A stretch of 64,000 bases of DNA from Larix kaempferi (Eukaryota; Streptophyta; Pinopsida; Pinales; Pinaceae): NCBI GenBank assembly GCA_027924585.1, contig BSBM01000106.1, positions 39,137,501-39,201,500 of the forward strand. The letters run 5' to 3'. Positions 22,021 to 34,620 of this stretch are shown one piece after another; the stretch's first letter is position 1, and every line of letters begins with the position of its first letter. Made by a program: the position numbers and the translations under genes. The notes under the pieces are model-generated. The model saw only the letters and a program-made list of their open reading frames with translations. It was not told where the DNA came from and searched no databases.

Positions 22021-23225
22021 GGTTCGAAAAATATTTGTTCAAATCCACGAATCTTCATTGTCGTCATGTTGTATTTTCTCTTTTTTTAGAATCATCATTG
22101 ACCTACGTATCATGAGACTCTCCCCCATATCAAGTGGGACTTCAGATTCATCTCCTTATTCTTCATTCTCAGCTTGTACCAAGTTTAAACTAGGTTGTTT
22201 TCCTTGCTACAACCCTTGCATGTTATAACTTGAGCACGCAAATGCTCGATGACCCTCTACACCACACCTAAAACACATATAAGGTCTTCCTCTAGCACCA
22301 CCATAACCTCTATCCCTCTGAAATCCTCTTCCTCATAATTGATTCGGGTTATCTTGTCGAGAACCTTTTTCTTTATCAGCTCCTTGGGATGATTTTCCTC
22401 TGCCATAGTTAAAACCACCCCGTGAGGTAGATGATGTACCCCTCCTTGCTCCTATATTCCTTTGAGCAAATTGTTGGTTTTTTTTTCCTTAGCCTTTGAG
22501 GTTAATTGGTATGCCTCTTCCACGTTGCGAACCCTATGCATGCTCAGTTCATCTTGAATAAAAAATTTCAAACAATTCACATACCTTACAGCTAGTTGCT
22601 CATCAGTTTCATGGTGATCCACATGAATGGAAAACTGATAAAAATCGTGTGTGAGTTCCTTCGCGGTGGACAGGTTTTGCTTCAAATTCTGAAATCTACG
22701 AAAAAGGGTCTATGCATAGTCTAAAGGCAAAACAAAATCTCGCAATTTTTTCTCCATCTAATTCCAGGTCTTAATTTTGTCTTTTCCTTTTTTTGTTATG
22801 TCCTTCTGCACATGATCCCACCAAATCATGTTGTGTCCCTTTAACTTGGTGCATGCGAATTTCACCTTATTTTCCTCTATCATAGGCTTCCATTCAAAAA
22901 CAAATTCCATGGTGTTCAGTCAATCTATTAACTCCTATGGTTTAAGACTCCCTACATATTCTGAAACTTCCATTTTGATGCCATCATTTCTCCCTTCTAG
23001 AGCCCTGAGCATCCTTTCTTCAAAAGGCATGCACTCTAATTGTTCTTCTTCATGTAATATATGTTGATTTGCATCTCCTTGGTCTGTCTCCTCATTAGAG
23101 GCCTTTCTTCGTATTATTCTTTGATTAGCCAACACGTTTGTAAGATTTGCTACTTTCCTTTGGGGGTTTTGTATATCTATATGCATCTGAGCAAGACCTG
23201 CTCTTCCCCTTCCTCTCTCAACCAT
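22021..23225 (-). pseudogene. gypsy gag with CCHC knuckle
   Basis: Minus-strand. The N-terminal part (23225 down to 22935) is charged, with MVERGRGRAGL and an EEEQLECMPFEERMLRALEG stretch. The middle (22685-22452) matches gypsy gag (FIQDELSMHRVRNVEEAYQL). At about 22190-22290 a CCHC knuckle reads CFRCGVEGHRAFAC, with all four metal ligands present (C-x2-C-x4-H-x4-C). The reading changes frame between these parts. The gag start lies just downstream of the primer site at 23232-23243, as expected for a complete 5' end. Confidence 0.82.
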
Positions 23226-23231
23226 ATTCCT

Positions 23232-23243
23232 GCTCTAATACTA
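23232..23243 (-). other. primer binding site, gypsy (degenerate)
   Basis: Minus strand TAGTATTAGAGC, two changes from the initiator-Met primer site TGGTATCAGAGC. It lies between the LTR start at 23249 and gag. Confidence 0.7.
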
Positions 23244-23248
23244 GATAA

Positions 23249-23780
23249 TGTAGCCAATAAATTTGAATTCATTCACGAGATCTAAAAAACCATGCAAACA
23301 ATAAGAGTGAAAAAATAACAATCTTTTATTTATTCTCCATCCTAACTATTATAATGAGGGTTCAACCCCTTATAACTACTATCTGAGATTTTCGAAAATT
23401 GCTAATTTCATAAAATTCTCGCATGAATCTAAAATTAACCACTAACTTAAAGCTAACTAGAGAGACACTAGTTATCAAATCGGTTTTTTGATTAGGTGCA
23501 CAAACTAACAGATAACTAATAATTACAAATTTACAAAATCCCACAAAAACACTAAAACCCCAATTTGAGGCACTATATGAAGGAAGTGGCCCCGGAAAAG
23601 TGTCGAAAAAAGTATGATCGGAAGGATCTTATTGACCACAATAGTTAACTCTTCGAAACACAACTTCGAGTTAAATTTGAGCCCAAAAGGATAAACGAGT
23701 CAAAAGTTATGACCCTCAGAAATCCCTGCATTATTTCTTCTCTTTTTTTGTTTTTTTTTAAATTTGATTCCACAAAAATC
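23249..23780 (-). repeat. 5' LTR of the gypsy element (outer boundary unknown)
   Basis: The inner LTR edge is set by TG at 23249 next to the primer site. No partner LTR is in the window, so the right boundary is a guess. The stretch is non-coding. Confidence 0.4.
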
Positions 23781-24159
23781 CATGCATCAATAAGACTAAT
23801 AAGGCTATAAGAGTGCCTTCAAATACAAATCACCCAAAAAACAAAATGTGCATCCAAAGCAACACTTAGTAAAAGTATTTTTGACTCGTATAAATGAAAA
23901 TTATTAAACAAATAATCAAAAAAGTTGAAAGGATTCTATAAATTGCTTATTAAAAAGCATGGATTTGTTGTCAGTATTTTCTTAGATGGTTCATATGACC
24001 TCAATTTTTTTTCCCAATAAGAAGCACTATATAATTTTGATTTATAAATGATTAAAAAATAGTTATTTATTACTTGCTAGGTTGACAATTAGAATCGAGA
24101 ATAATAAAATAACGCTAATGTATTTACTGCATCCAAACCTTGATGAATGGATGCTAAAG
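23781..24159. other. non-coding AT-rich DNA
   Basis: No gene or clear element is seen. It may include the distal part of the gypsy LTR. Confidence 0.3.
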
Positions 24160-25015
24160 TGGAGTTTAATATCTAATTGCAAAGCGCCCCACCTATAAAT
24201 TCAAATGGTTGTGATTAAATCAAACTTACAATATTGATTATTGTTGACATTTTATCAAAATTACCCATAGTTTAATATCTAATTGCAAAGCGCCCCACCT
24301 ATAAATTCAAATGGTTGTGATTAAGTCAAACTTACAAAATTGATTATTGTTGACATTTTATCAAAATTACCTAACAAAGATATTATTAGTCCCTACCGAA
24401 GGCTAGGTAACTATTGCAAAGCACCCCACCTATAAATTCAAATGGTTGTGATTAAGTCAAACTTACAATATTATTAGTCCCTGCCGAAGGCCAGGTAACT
24501 ATTGCAAAGCGCCCTACCTATAAATTCAAATGGTTGTGATTAAGTCAAACTTACAACATTGATTATTGTTGACATTTTATCAAAATTACCCAACAAAGAT
24601 ATTATTAGTCTCTGCCAAAGGCCAGGGTAACTATTGTTTTGGATTTGCTTGGACTTTCAATTAGTTTGCCTAAAATTAGTTTGCCTTTAACTTTTAATAT
24701 TATTAGTCCCGGCCAAAGGCTAGGGTAACTATTGTTTTGGATTTGCTTGAACTGAGTTTTAAAGTTAACTATTGTTTTGGATTTGCTTGGACTTTCAATT
24801 AGTTTGTCTAAAATTAGTTTGCCTTTAACTTTTAATATTATTAGTCCCGGCCAAAGGCTAGGGTAACTATTGTTTTGGATTTGCTTGGACTGACTTTTAA
24901 AGTTTTCCATTTGCTTGGACTTTCAATTAGTTTGCCTTTGACTTTTTTAAAGTTTTCGATTTGCTTGGACTTTCAATTAGTTTGCCTTTGAATTTTAAAA
25001 TTTGTTATTTTAACC
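24160..25015. repeat. complex tandem repeat
   Basis: Two interleaved motifs. Four copies of a roughly 60-105 bp unit around ATTGCAAAGCGCCCCACC and TATAAATTCAAATGGTTGTG lie between 24170 and 24590. From 24600 to 25000 three to four copies of a unit with GGCCAAAGGCTAGGGTAACT and GTTTTGGATTTGCTTGGACT follow. The units share the TATTATTAGTCCC junction. The open frame seen on the minus strand here is a by-product of the repetition. Confidence 0.75.
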
Positions 25016-26440
25016 AAACGTTAATTTAGTACTTTCTATTTTTTAATTTAAAAATAGATTTAATTTTTTTTTCACTTTTCATTGGCCCAACTTCTATGCG
25101 TTATTGTCAGGGTGCTGGCGAAGTTCTAGGGCTATGGAAAAATTCTGGCCAAGTTTTAGGGCTATGGAAAAATTCTTGGAATGGGCTAAACTCTAGACAG
25201 AATGCACCTTTACCCGCGATTTTCACTGGAATCCGGCGAATGGGAAATTGCTGAAACTGCGATTTGGGTTGTTTGAATTGCAATTTTGGTTGCAGGAATG
25301 GCTTCAGCGACCTCGAAAACCCCTGGGGCACCCCGATTATGCAATTCTAGCAACCCAAAACTGTCATTTAAACAATTTCAGCCAGATTTTCGCCGGAAAA
25401 ATCGCCGGATTCTTGGTGCATTCGGTCTAGAGTTTAGCTTACTCTAAAATTCTTCACTCACTCTGACAAAGATCTTGATTTCTTAAGATATCAGCCAAAT
25501 TATATATAATATTTTAATATATTCTAACTTTGGATTAATGGAAATTTGGCAAACACATTATTACACTGACAATGTTACATTAATTTGGCGGTGTTATCTA
25601 AATGGTATGGCGAGTGCATCATTACCGACACATTATCTTGGAAAAATAAATAAAAGTTCTTGGAATCATGACAAAAGAAATAAAATTTCTTGAAATCATG
25701 GAAAATAAAATAACTGCAATGACAAGGTTACATATACTTCACAGTGACAGATTCACATCAGGGATTCACATCACTATAGATTCCCATCACCGCCTAGTCA
25801 CGGATTCATAGCACTGCCTTCTCACATTCGCATCACGGAATTCACAACCGCCTTTGGCACGGCCTTCTCGGGCCTTCTTTGCATCAATATTTCCATGACT
25901 TCTTTGGATCACTATTTCCATAATTGTTAGATTGTTTCCTGTGATGCTTATGACTTGGAAGATGCAGAATGCAGTGGCATATATGTTTGCATACTGAGAT
26001 GATAGACGATGGCTTTCCACCAGGAGAAACTAAATAAGCACATTGCATGCGGCCTGGAAGAAGAAAAAGCACCACAGGGTTCGAGGAGGTGTGTTAGTTT
26101 CATGCACTACACAGTCCGAGGATAATGGATACAACGCACTACAATTCATTGGCTCCACTACAAGTCATAGTGCCCAGAAATTGGCATAGTATGATCAAAT
26201 ATTTAATTAACTCGACATGTTTCCACTTTCCAAGACAATGAATAATACATTTCTTTCATTTTCATATAATGGCAAAGTTGGTGGACCTTTCACTAATCCG
26301 CTCTCCACGAAATGAACGAAATTTCCTAATCCCTTCGCGGAAGCTGTAACGCTACGTTCAGTTTAGCAAGTGGTGAACACTATGTCGGCAGGGACTACGC
26401 TGCCATGCAGCACTGTTTACCATGTCTTATGCTACATAGA
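25016..26440. other. unassigned DNA with two GC-richer patches
   Basis: Positions 25100-25430 and 25740-26420 are richer in G+C than their surroundings and hold short open frames of 60-77 codons on both strands, none recognisable. They could be worn gene or transposon fragments. Nothing firmer can be said. Confidence 0.3.
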
Positions 26441-26864
26441 GATTAAATAAAAACTTATAAAATCATATGCTAGCGAGCCATTGCTATGAATATGATAAAA
26501 TACCTTTGCAATTGACTAAATATGATAGGTATGTTATTTAATTATTATGGAATATATTAAATAGTGGATAAATTTAATTTTTATTCATTGAAATTTTTCT
26601 TTGAATTTGATAGAAATTTTGTTGAAAAAAATAATTTCATTTAATTTATAAGAAATTTAACCCAAAAAAAATATTTTTAAAATTTTTAGTTTATTATAAA
26701 ATTATCATAATTTTGAAAAATTAAACATATATAAACTTTATTTGCTTAATTAGTTTATATATATTAACTCAGTCTCTTAATTACCTAATACCATCTCATA
26801 TTTGCTTAAAATTCAAAACCAGTAACTAATACATGTATTTAGATTTATATTAAAAAAGTACATA
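26441..26864. other. AT-rich intergenic DNA
   Basis: Very AT-rich, with no open frame of note and no element seen. Confidence 0.4.
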
Positions 26865-26878
26865 TTATCAAGTCCCAT
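26865..26878. repeat. 14 bp target-site duplication, left copy (LINE 1)
   Basis: TTATCAAGTCCCAT, identical to 30530-30543. A short T run follows, which is the A tail of the minus-strand LINE. Confidence 0.92.
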
Positions 26879-29800
26879 TTTTACAGAACCGGAAAACTGT
26901 AACTTGTTATTCATAGTTTGAAGTTAAAGTTACATATATAAGAACTACATACCACCAGTCCAAAACCTCTGAAGCCTTTAGCAAAAAGCGGTTTACAACT
27001 ACCATCATAGAAACTAAGAAAACATAAAGGCTATAAGATAACAACATAAATCCATCCACAACACCCTATTACATCATCCTGTGGCAAAAGGAGGATCAAA
27101 GGAGACTGAAAGAACCTGATTCCACCAATTGGTCCTCAATAACTTCATTAAAATGTATATTCCCATCAAAAGGCCCTACTATCGATTTTGATAAAAGATC
27201 AACTCTACCATTTAAATCCCTGTAGGTGTGTTGGAAAGTAATAAGAGGAAAATGAGGATATCAACGAAAGAGTTCTAGATATCCAGTGATCTATCTGGAA
27301 ACAATTGAGTGAAGCTTTACCAACTGCCCAGCCAATGATCACTCGAGAGTCACCAACTATATTGATAAATAATATGCCTCTTTTATGTGAAAGCTAGAGA
27401 AGACCCCAAAGCTCTAATAATTCAGCTTTTGTATTGGTAGCATGACCAAGACTCATTCTGTTTGATTTTAAGGAACATACCAGCACCACCAAAACCTTTC
27501 ATAGAATCTTTGTCGAAATATCCCATAGTCATATCATCACCATAATCAAGCCTATGTAGAATACGAGGTCTCTTCACAGCACTCCCCTTGTGGAACTCCC
27601 TAAAAGCACTTGTAATATTCACACAAACAGGAAAGATAGCAGGTTTAATGTTATCAAACAACATCATGCTTATGGCCTTCCATATCTCCCATACGGAAAA
27701 AAAAGGGGGGGGAGTTCCTCATATCTGGCACAAGAGTGGCAGCGTGAGAAAAATGTGTCCTGAAAATTTGGAGAATTAGGAGCAATCCACGTTTCATGAA
27801 TCTTAAGGAAACCACACAAATTGCTCCAAAATTATTTGGAAAAAAATAAACCATGAAAAGAGGTGTAAGACATTCTCATCATCACTCATACATAAGATGC
27901 AGATACCTAGCCCCACAAAACCTCTCCTGAGCAGGTTATCCTAGGTTAAAATATTATCTTCGATACAAATCCATATAAAACATTTTACCTTTAGGGGAAG
28001 AATCCATTTCCATAGTCTATTGATCCACCATTTCGGACAAGTATGAGATTGCGATTGCTCAATGGAGATAGCCTCATAATCCTTTGGATCAGTAATGATG
28101 TTGTTGGCCCCATGCCAGTCCCATACAATCTCATCGCAATTATTAGAAAGAAGAATACATGATTCATATAAAGACATGATATAACCATTCCATTCGTTTA
28201 CATATTCCACAAGGATCCTAAGTTCACAAGTTGTCATCCAGTGAGGGATATCTGGATGAGCAGGACGCCATAACTAAGACGAAACATATATGTTCTGACT
28301 GTGAAGTTGTGCAATCAAAAGGGCAGAAATCCTAAACTTATCACCTAATCCAATAAAATGGTCGATGCCAACGAATACATGCAATCCCCTTCCCACTTTC
28401 CAGGTAATCCACTTTTTGATGGTCAAAAGGGAGTGTAATAAGCCTCTCCAAATAATGGAAGCAGAGGAAGGCCATTTCACAGGAGCTCTAAACCAAAGTA
28501 TGGGCGAGAAGGTCTTGATATATTTGAATTTAATAACATTTCTCCATAACCCACCACCAAATATGGCCCGCCAAAAAAATTTGGCACACAAGACCTAATA
28601 AAAAATATGTAGATTCTTCAGCCCCCACCCGCCTAGAGCTTTAGGTAAGGATAGGATTTTCCAATAGGAGAGATGATATTTGCTAGAGCCCGGCCTACCA
28701 ACCCATAGGAAATGGAATATCCGCTTTCTGATGGATTCAATGATGGATACCAAGACCATACCCAAAGACAACCCGAAAATGGGGATGCTCTGCAAAACAA
28801 ATTGAGCAAGAATGAGCCTACCTCCCAGTGTAAGCCACCTGAAGGTCCAATTGTCTATTCTTTTATCAACTTTCTGAAGGAGCCAATTCCAATATTCTAT
28901 CCTGTTACAATTTGGCTTCAGAAAATAACCGAGGTATTTAAAACCCTGGTCTATAGGTTGCATCTGGAATGAAAAACAAAAGTATTATATGATTGCTAAT
29001 ACAATTGCTAGAGCAATTTTAAAGGAAGGATGATTTCTAAGGGTTGATCATCATTCCAAAAGCTGAACAAAAGAGCATAAAAATGGCATGATATGTAAAT
29101 CATTCCTTTGTCGATCCACCTCCAAGAATAAGCACTCCGTCGACAAACAACAAGTGCGAGATAAAAAGAGAATTAGATAGTTTCAAACCTCTAATCATAC
29201 CTCTCTGCTTCGCATCATTAATAAGCCTGCTAATTCCTTCAATGAGAAGAAGAAACAAGATAGGTGAAATTGGGAAGCCCTGGCAGAGTCCCCTACTTCC
29301 CTCAAAGGAGGAAGAAGGAAATCTATTCACCAATACAGAAAAATAGTTCGAGCTGACACAAGCCATAATCGAAGAGGTCACCTCCACCGAAATACCAACC
29401 TGAATCAAGACAAATCTTTAAAAAGTCCAGTCCACCTTGTCATAAGATTTGACTAAGACCAATTTTAGGATGGAGGCTTGTATATTCTTGCTTTTGATAG
29501 AATAGAGGCATTCTTGTGCCACCCCAACTGCATCTAAAATATGTTTGTTGGATAAGAAGGCGATTTTTTCTTTTGATATATGCATTTCTAGAATAGGTTT
29601 GATCTGGTTAGATATAATCTTGGTGATGACCTTGTAAATTAAGTTGCAGAGAGACATAGGCCTATAATCATTAAAGGATTCAGGGTTATCTCTTTTAGGG
29701 ATCAAGGCCAAATAAGTCTTACTCATGTCAACAGGTATATACCCTTTCAGTCTAGTATCTTCGGTACCTTCCAAGAGATCCCCCCCAATCATCTCAAAAA

Positions 29801-30529
29801 CATGTATGAAGAATTCCATAGTCCAGCCATTGGGGCCCGGGATCTTATCTCTTGCAAATTTGATTAACACAGATCTAATATCATCAATACTAACATAAGA
29901 TCCAATATGCTCATCTTCTTCGGAATTAAAAAATCTCAGATAGTGTTTAATGACTTTCAGCTGATCTTCAAGATTATTGGTAGAGTTGGCCTTTTATAAT
30001 CCTTTGAAATAGTTTACAGTTTCTTCTTTAATAGATTTATGGTCCTTTCTAATAATCCCCTTTGTGTATTTTAATTCCCAAATAGAACTAATATTTCTCA
30101 TTTGATTGGCATATCTTTGGAAAAAAATGTATTATTCTCTCCTTGATTCACCCAGACAACCCTAATTTAAGACGCCACGTGTCTTCTTCGAGTTTTACCA
30201 GCTTGTATCTTTGACTGTGTAGACTGAGCAACTTATCCTTCTTGCACACACTAAACGAATCCTGGTCCATCCTGCCTTCAATTAATGCAATCTCGGCTTC
30301 AATCTCTTCAAGAGATTTCAAATTCTCCTTCTTATTAAGGTTATCCCATTTATGTACCTATGATTGAAGGTACTTAAGCTTACGCATTAATTTGATAGCA
30401 GGGGAAAATGAATCTTCTTGAGAGAAAGTAGTCCACTTCTACTTAATAAATTCGCAGAACTCATGCTCCTCGAGCCAAGTTCTATTGAATTTGAAGGGAT
30501 AGAATGAAAAGTACTTGTCACCGTCCATG
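26879..30529 (-). mobile_element. 5'-truncated L1-type LINE (LINE 1)
   Basis: About 3.65 kb bounded by a perfect 14 bp duplication. Read on the minus strand it begins in the linker after the endonuclease domain and runs through reverse transcriptase, the zinc-finger-like region after RT and an RNase H. ORF1 and the endonuclease are absent. This is the usual outcome of incomplete target-primed reverse transcription. The A tail is short (about five). Numerous stops and frameshifts show it is dead. Confidence 0.9.
27060..30529 (-). pseudogene. LINE 1 ORF2 remnant: RT, zf-RVT region, RNase H
   Basis: Minus strand, in order: an N-terminal linker (FNRTWLEEHEFCEF near 30480); RT core at 29870-29418 with KIPGPNGWTMEFF, LALIPKRDNPESFNDYRPMS and SLCNLIYKVITKII; RT palm at 29408-29100 with GLCQGFPISPILFLLL and, where the catalytic FADD box belongs, FVDG; thumb and C-terminal region at 28963-28595 (FKYLGYFL, GGRLILAQFVLQSIP); zf-RVT-type region at 28591-27941 (W-rich, CFIW); and RNase H at about 27667-27060 with GDSRVIIGWA. 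The catalytic box is mutated and the frame is broken several times. Having RNase H after RT is a known feature of some plant L1 lineages. Confidence 0.88.
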
Positions 30530-30543
30530 TTATCAAGTCCCAT
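30530..30543. repeat. 14 bp target-site duplication, right copy (LINE 1)
   Basis: TTATCAAGTCCCAT, identical to 26865-26878. Confidence 0.92.
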
Positions 30544-30546
30544 AAT

Positions 30547-30786
30547 AAGATCTCAAACATGTGCTCCAATAATAGTGGTATTGTATAGAGGTAATTTATA
30601 TATCACATTAAAAGAGTTATTTTGATTTGCTTATATCAAATATTAAAGATAATCCAATAAATTAAAAAGATCTCAAACATGTGCTCCAATAATAGTGGTA
30701 TTGTATAGAGGTAATTTATATATCATATTAAAAGAGTTATTTTGATTTGCTTATATCAAATATTAAAGATAATCCAATAAATTAAA
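30547..30786. repeat. 120 bp tandem duplication
   Basis: Two head-to-tail copies (30547-30666, 30667-30786) beginning AAGATCTCAAACATGTGCTC. I see a single difference (C30606 versus T30726). It starts 3 bp from the LINE 1 junction. Confidence 0.92.
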
Positions 30787-31426
30787 AGTGAGAGAGTTTG
30801 GAAAAAATATAAAGTAAGTTAATATGTAATTAAAATGAACTTTAGAGTTTTTTTTTAAAGATGGAAAATCCTAACATAACTTAGTTGTCAAATTGGTAGT
30901 AGGACAGTCATTATTGGGTGCTATTTTCAAATGCAAGTTGACTCATCATCATTATTCAAGGAAAACCACACCACCTAAAATATCTCGTTGGTGGTCAATA
31001 ACGGGGCAGACTTCCACTCATATAGATACCTATGGTTCTTGGGTCATTAATTTATTTCTTTACATCAGAGTAAGACTAGATTTTGGCCAATCAAAAGTGA
31101 TTTTAGGTCTTACTCCAAAATACAAGCCAAAATACTATACCCAGTTACAATTTTACCTCACGTACAAGAGATAACTTGATACAATTACATCATGTTAATT
31201 TTTTATTATTAAATTTTAGTTTTTTTAAAATGATACGAGACCTACATCATGTTACATAGAGTTAAACGGTTCTAATTTTCCAAGTGATAAACTTTTTGAA
31301 AGTTTTAATTTTATTATGAAGAAATTTTTGGGTAAGTGGTTATTTTTCATTTGTGTCGAGAAGTGTGTTTATAGTGTAGTTTGAATGAGATTGTTACATA
31401 TTGAGTTTAATAATGTTGATGTCATT

Positions 31427-31430
<4 letters not shown>
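30787..31430. other. intergenic DNA
   Basis: AT-rich. A 93-codon plus-strand frame at 30893-31174 has no recognisable features and is probably chance. Confidence 0.3.

Positions 31431-31470
<40 letters not shown>
31431..31470. repeat. (TA)20 microsatellite
   Basis: Forty bases of perfect TA repeat. Length is likely to vary between individuals. Confidence 0.98.
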
Positions 31471-31474
<4 letters not shown>

Positions 31475-31499
31475 TTTAGAGTAAAATTATATTATTGTA

Positions 31500-32830
31500 C
31501 AAATAGAATTGCAAGCAAGAGAGTTTCAAAGTGTCGGGGACCATATAAAACCAAAACATGAGATTGATATCAACAGTAAGCCTATCCATGTAAGGGAATT
31601 CAGGTTCTCAAAAAATGCATATAAAATCCTGCCCCTGAGTGGGAATCAGGCATACAGAGTTCAAAATGACACATGGGAATATACCGCTTAACCACTACAA
31701 TAAACAAAATTCTAGCATGGTTGTTTGCTACATAGCTACTTATAAAAAACAAAACCATGAGATTACTTGAGAATGCATATGGAGGATGCATCTTCTTCCT
31801 TCTCCTCGAGAATTGGACATTGATATGCTCCTGAACTGGAAGAGATATCTTTTCATTCCTTGACGGGAAAACCAACCATCTTCTAGAATGATGAGGGATC
31901 ATCCAGGCCTTTGCATTCCACATGCTTATGTTTATGGCTGCTGGAAGTCCCAATTTTTGCCTTGTCTTGAGATTTCAAGGGAACCTTGTCTTGTTTTGAT
32001 TCGTGTTGCTCAGGAGGCTTAGGATCCTAAGAAGGGACCAACAAGGAATAGGTATGAAATGAAGGGGAGGGAGAGGAATTACTCTCTAGTGGAATCCCTG
32101 GAGAATGTAATAATACTTGGGACAACATGTTCTTAAAATACCAGTAATGTTTTCAGTGAGTTCGAGCCCTCTAGCCAGCTAAATGATGAACCACCATCTC
32201 TTCTTCCCAATCGAACATGATGTCTCTCAAGTGCCTAGGGATTGATTTTTCATAACCATTTCATGTTGAGCCTCTAAGGACAGAATGGCTAGAGCGACCA
32301 CGCCCAACACTTCCACGATGGGGGGTGGTGTATAATCTTCTCGACATTGTTACTATAGTAGGAAGATGCCCAGTGCTACGCTCTTGAGAGTAGAGATGCG
32401 TTGGAAGAATGAAGTTGGCCCAAATTGGGTTGAATTCAAGAGATAAATAACACATGGATATTGGAAACAAAGGCCATCCAGGAGAAATGACCTTACTGAT
32501 ATGCCGAGTAGGAACACAACAGGGAATCTGAATAATAAGAGACCAATGCCAGAAACTTTCCAAAGTAAGATGCATGTTTCCAACCTTCAAGAGAACCCAA
32601 ATCCTGCTTGGAAATGGCATGATTTCCATGGTACAACAAGTAACCCTGCGCAAAGGTCGAAGAGATGGAGTATTGAATGGCTTCGACCTCAACTAATGCA
32701 GTGAATTAGTTCGCATGAGGGACAGGTGGATGGAGATCCACGTGGAGAGGAGTCGAATCCCTCAACCCAGCTCCCACATGTACGATGGGGCTGCCATCAT
32801 CAACCACATCCGGGGATTACTTTTTATATT
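31500..32830 (-). other. degenerate coding-like segment, unassigned
   Basis: Less AT-rich than its flanks. On the minus strand, frames of 143 codons (32692-32261) and 117 codons (31953-31600) are joined by broken frames that include a Ser/Pro/Lys-rich stretch near 32000 (KPPEQHESKQDKVPLKSQDK) and an acidic WEEEMVVHHLA stretch near 32190. This looks like an old gag-like or host coding sequence full of lesions, but I cannot assign a family. No LTR, TIR or poly-A boundary was found. Confidence 0.35.
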
Positions 32831-34620
32831 ATTATTATTTTTAATTAATATATTTTAATAATATCAGTATAAATTCATTTTAAATTTAAATTTATCAAGT
32901 ATTTAAAGAGATTAAATCCCTTGATGTGTAATGTGCATATAAATTTTTGCATCATTAAAAATATTTGTATTTTATAAGATTTGATTCCTCTAACACTTGA
33001 TAAATCGAAATTAAAAATGGATAAAAATAATTTTATAAACCTGGGTAGTAAGCATTTAAATGCTAAATAAATATCAAATGTGGGTCCCTTTAACCAAAAT
33101 GGACCACCAAACACTCTTAATAAAACCATATCTATAAGATAATAGTCAAGGATATATTCCATGAGTTCATGCACCAAAAGGGTGTCTTTTCCCACTTATT
33201 GGTCATCACTCTTACTTAATAGATAATGGGATTTGTTGCTTGCCACAAAATCAACAAAATACTCTAAAATGTGGCAATTTTCTCATTTTGAAGGCTTTTT
33301 CTTTTTGCTTTGTTGAATATACCACCAATTGATGAGGTAAGTATTTTTCCATCAAATTTTGTGTGTTCAATGGTATTGCAATCATCCATGTCCCTTAGCC
33401 TCTACTCAAATTCACATAATGCTAGACATGATTTCTCAACTGTAATTTGAGGTTTCTTTAAACACTTTTAATCTCTTTCAAATGAACTAACAAGGTAACC
33501 ATGTTACACCATGAAAGTTTTGAACCATTCCCTTGATTTAAATGGATATTTTTGTTGAACTTCTTCTATGATGATTGGATTGCCCTAACTTTGAGGCTAA
33601 CACTTTTTCAAATCCTTCCATGTTTTGAGACTCAATCAAACCAAATCAAGGAGCGAAAATGAAACCCATATTACCCTTGTCCTTTCCCACCCATTTATAA
33701 ATCCTCGCCCTCATAAATCCTAAACTTAGCTAAGGGTGTAAACATAACCTACCTTAATAATCTTATATATGCACATGTCAAGAGGAAGCGGTACAAATGG
33801 GGAAGGTTCCCACATAGCTCAAATGTTGATGTCCAACCAATCCACCACCTAGTTAAAACATGTGCACAAATTGGTATTTTTCCAATGCCTAAATCACTCG
33901 TTTACACCATCCAAGGACTTACAACTTCTTTTCTAATACAATGTCCTCATAAATGTTAAAGAAAACTATTTTTTATTGAAAGGAGAAATGATGTTGAGTC
34001 TAAATGCATAAATAACTCATATATCCACCACTCCTCCATTGATGGAGGGGAGGGTTCCCATATAATCTATATATTGATGATCCAACCAAATCCACTGCCT
34101 AGATATTGCACACAGCATGAGCATGTGCATATATATTGATGAAATCACTATTTATACCATTTAAAAGGATGACAACTTAATTATTTTTTAAACCAAAACA
34201 GATAGAGGATTTATATTAAAATGTTGAAAGAAGCAGCCACAAAAATACAAAGTTTCACCTTGCTTCCGACGGGATTCAGATATATACATTATGTCACCAA
34301 AATTCACTCATCCCATAAATTAAATAGCATTGTTCTGTCTACAGTAGAAAAATTTGTAGAGCTATATAAGGGTACATACTGACCTAGTAAAAAAACACAG
34401 AAGAAATACATAAAAACAAAACAAAAAAATAGGATATTCAGTCTAGAATTTCAACATAATGCTAGTATTCAACTACCTTTCCTGGTATACTCCAACTCAA
34501 TTATTTAATTTTATGGTTGAAGCACCGAGTCCTCTTCTGGAGCCCTTGAATCTTGAACAAATTTTTTATGAAGAAGACTTCCATAAACTAACATAAAGCA
34601 CATCTATGTTACATCCTCAA
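32831..34620. other. AT-rich intergenic DNA with a diverged duplication
   Basis: No gene is seen. Positions 33780-33960 and 34030-34170 share a diverged motif (GGGGAAGGTTCCCACATA versus GGGGAGGGTTCCCATATA, then a shared CCAACCAA-TCCAC segment), consistent with an old local duplication. Confidence 0.45.

Larger units (their letters stand above)
1..23248 (-). mobile_element. Ty3/gypsy-type LTR retrotransposon, interrupted twice
   Basis: Minus-strand element whose coding blocks lie in the order expected for a gypsy gag-pol read right to left: gag and a CCHC knuckle (about 22.2-23.2 kb), protease and the start of reverse transcriptase (21.4-22.0 kb), more reverse transcriptase (8.1-8.7 kb), then RNase H and the integrase zinc region (1-716). 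Two later insertions separate the blocks, each with its own target-site duplication (717-8117 and 8715-21391). The integrase core and 3' LTR would lie left of the window. A primer site and the start of the 5' LTR are seen at 23232-23250. All blocks carry stops or frameshifts, so the element is dead. It is the oldest layer of the left third of the window, because the others sit inside it. Confidence 0.85.

Noticed and set aside
24605-24910. Minus-strand 101-codon repeat protein
   Set aside because: The peptide repeats simply mirror the DNA tandem repeat.
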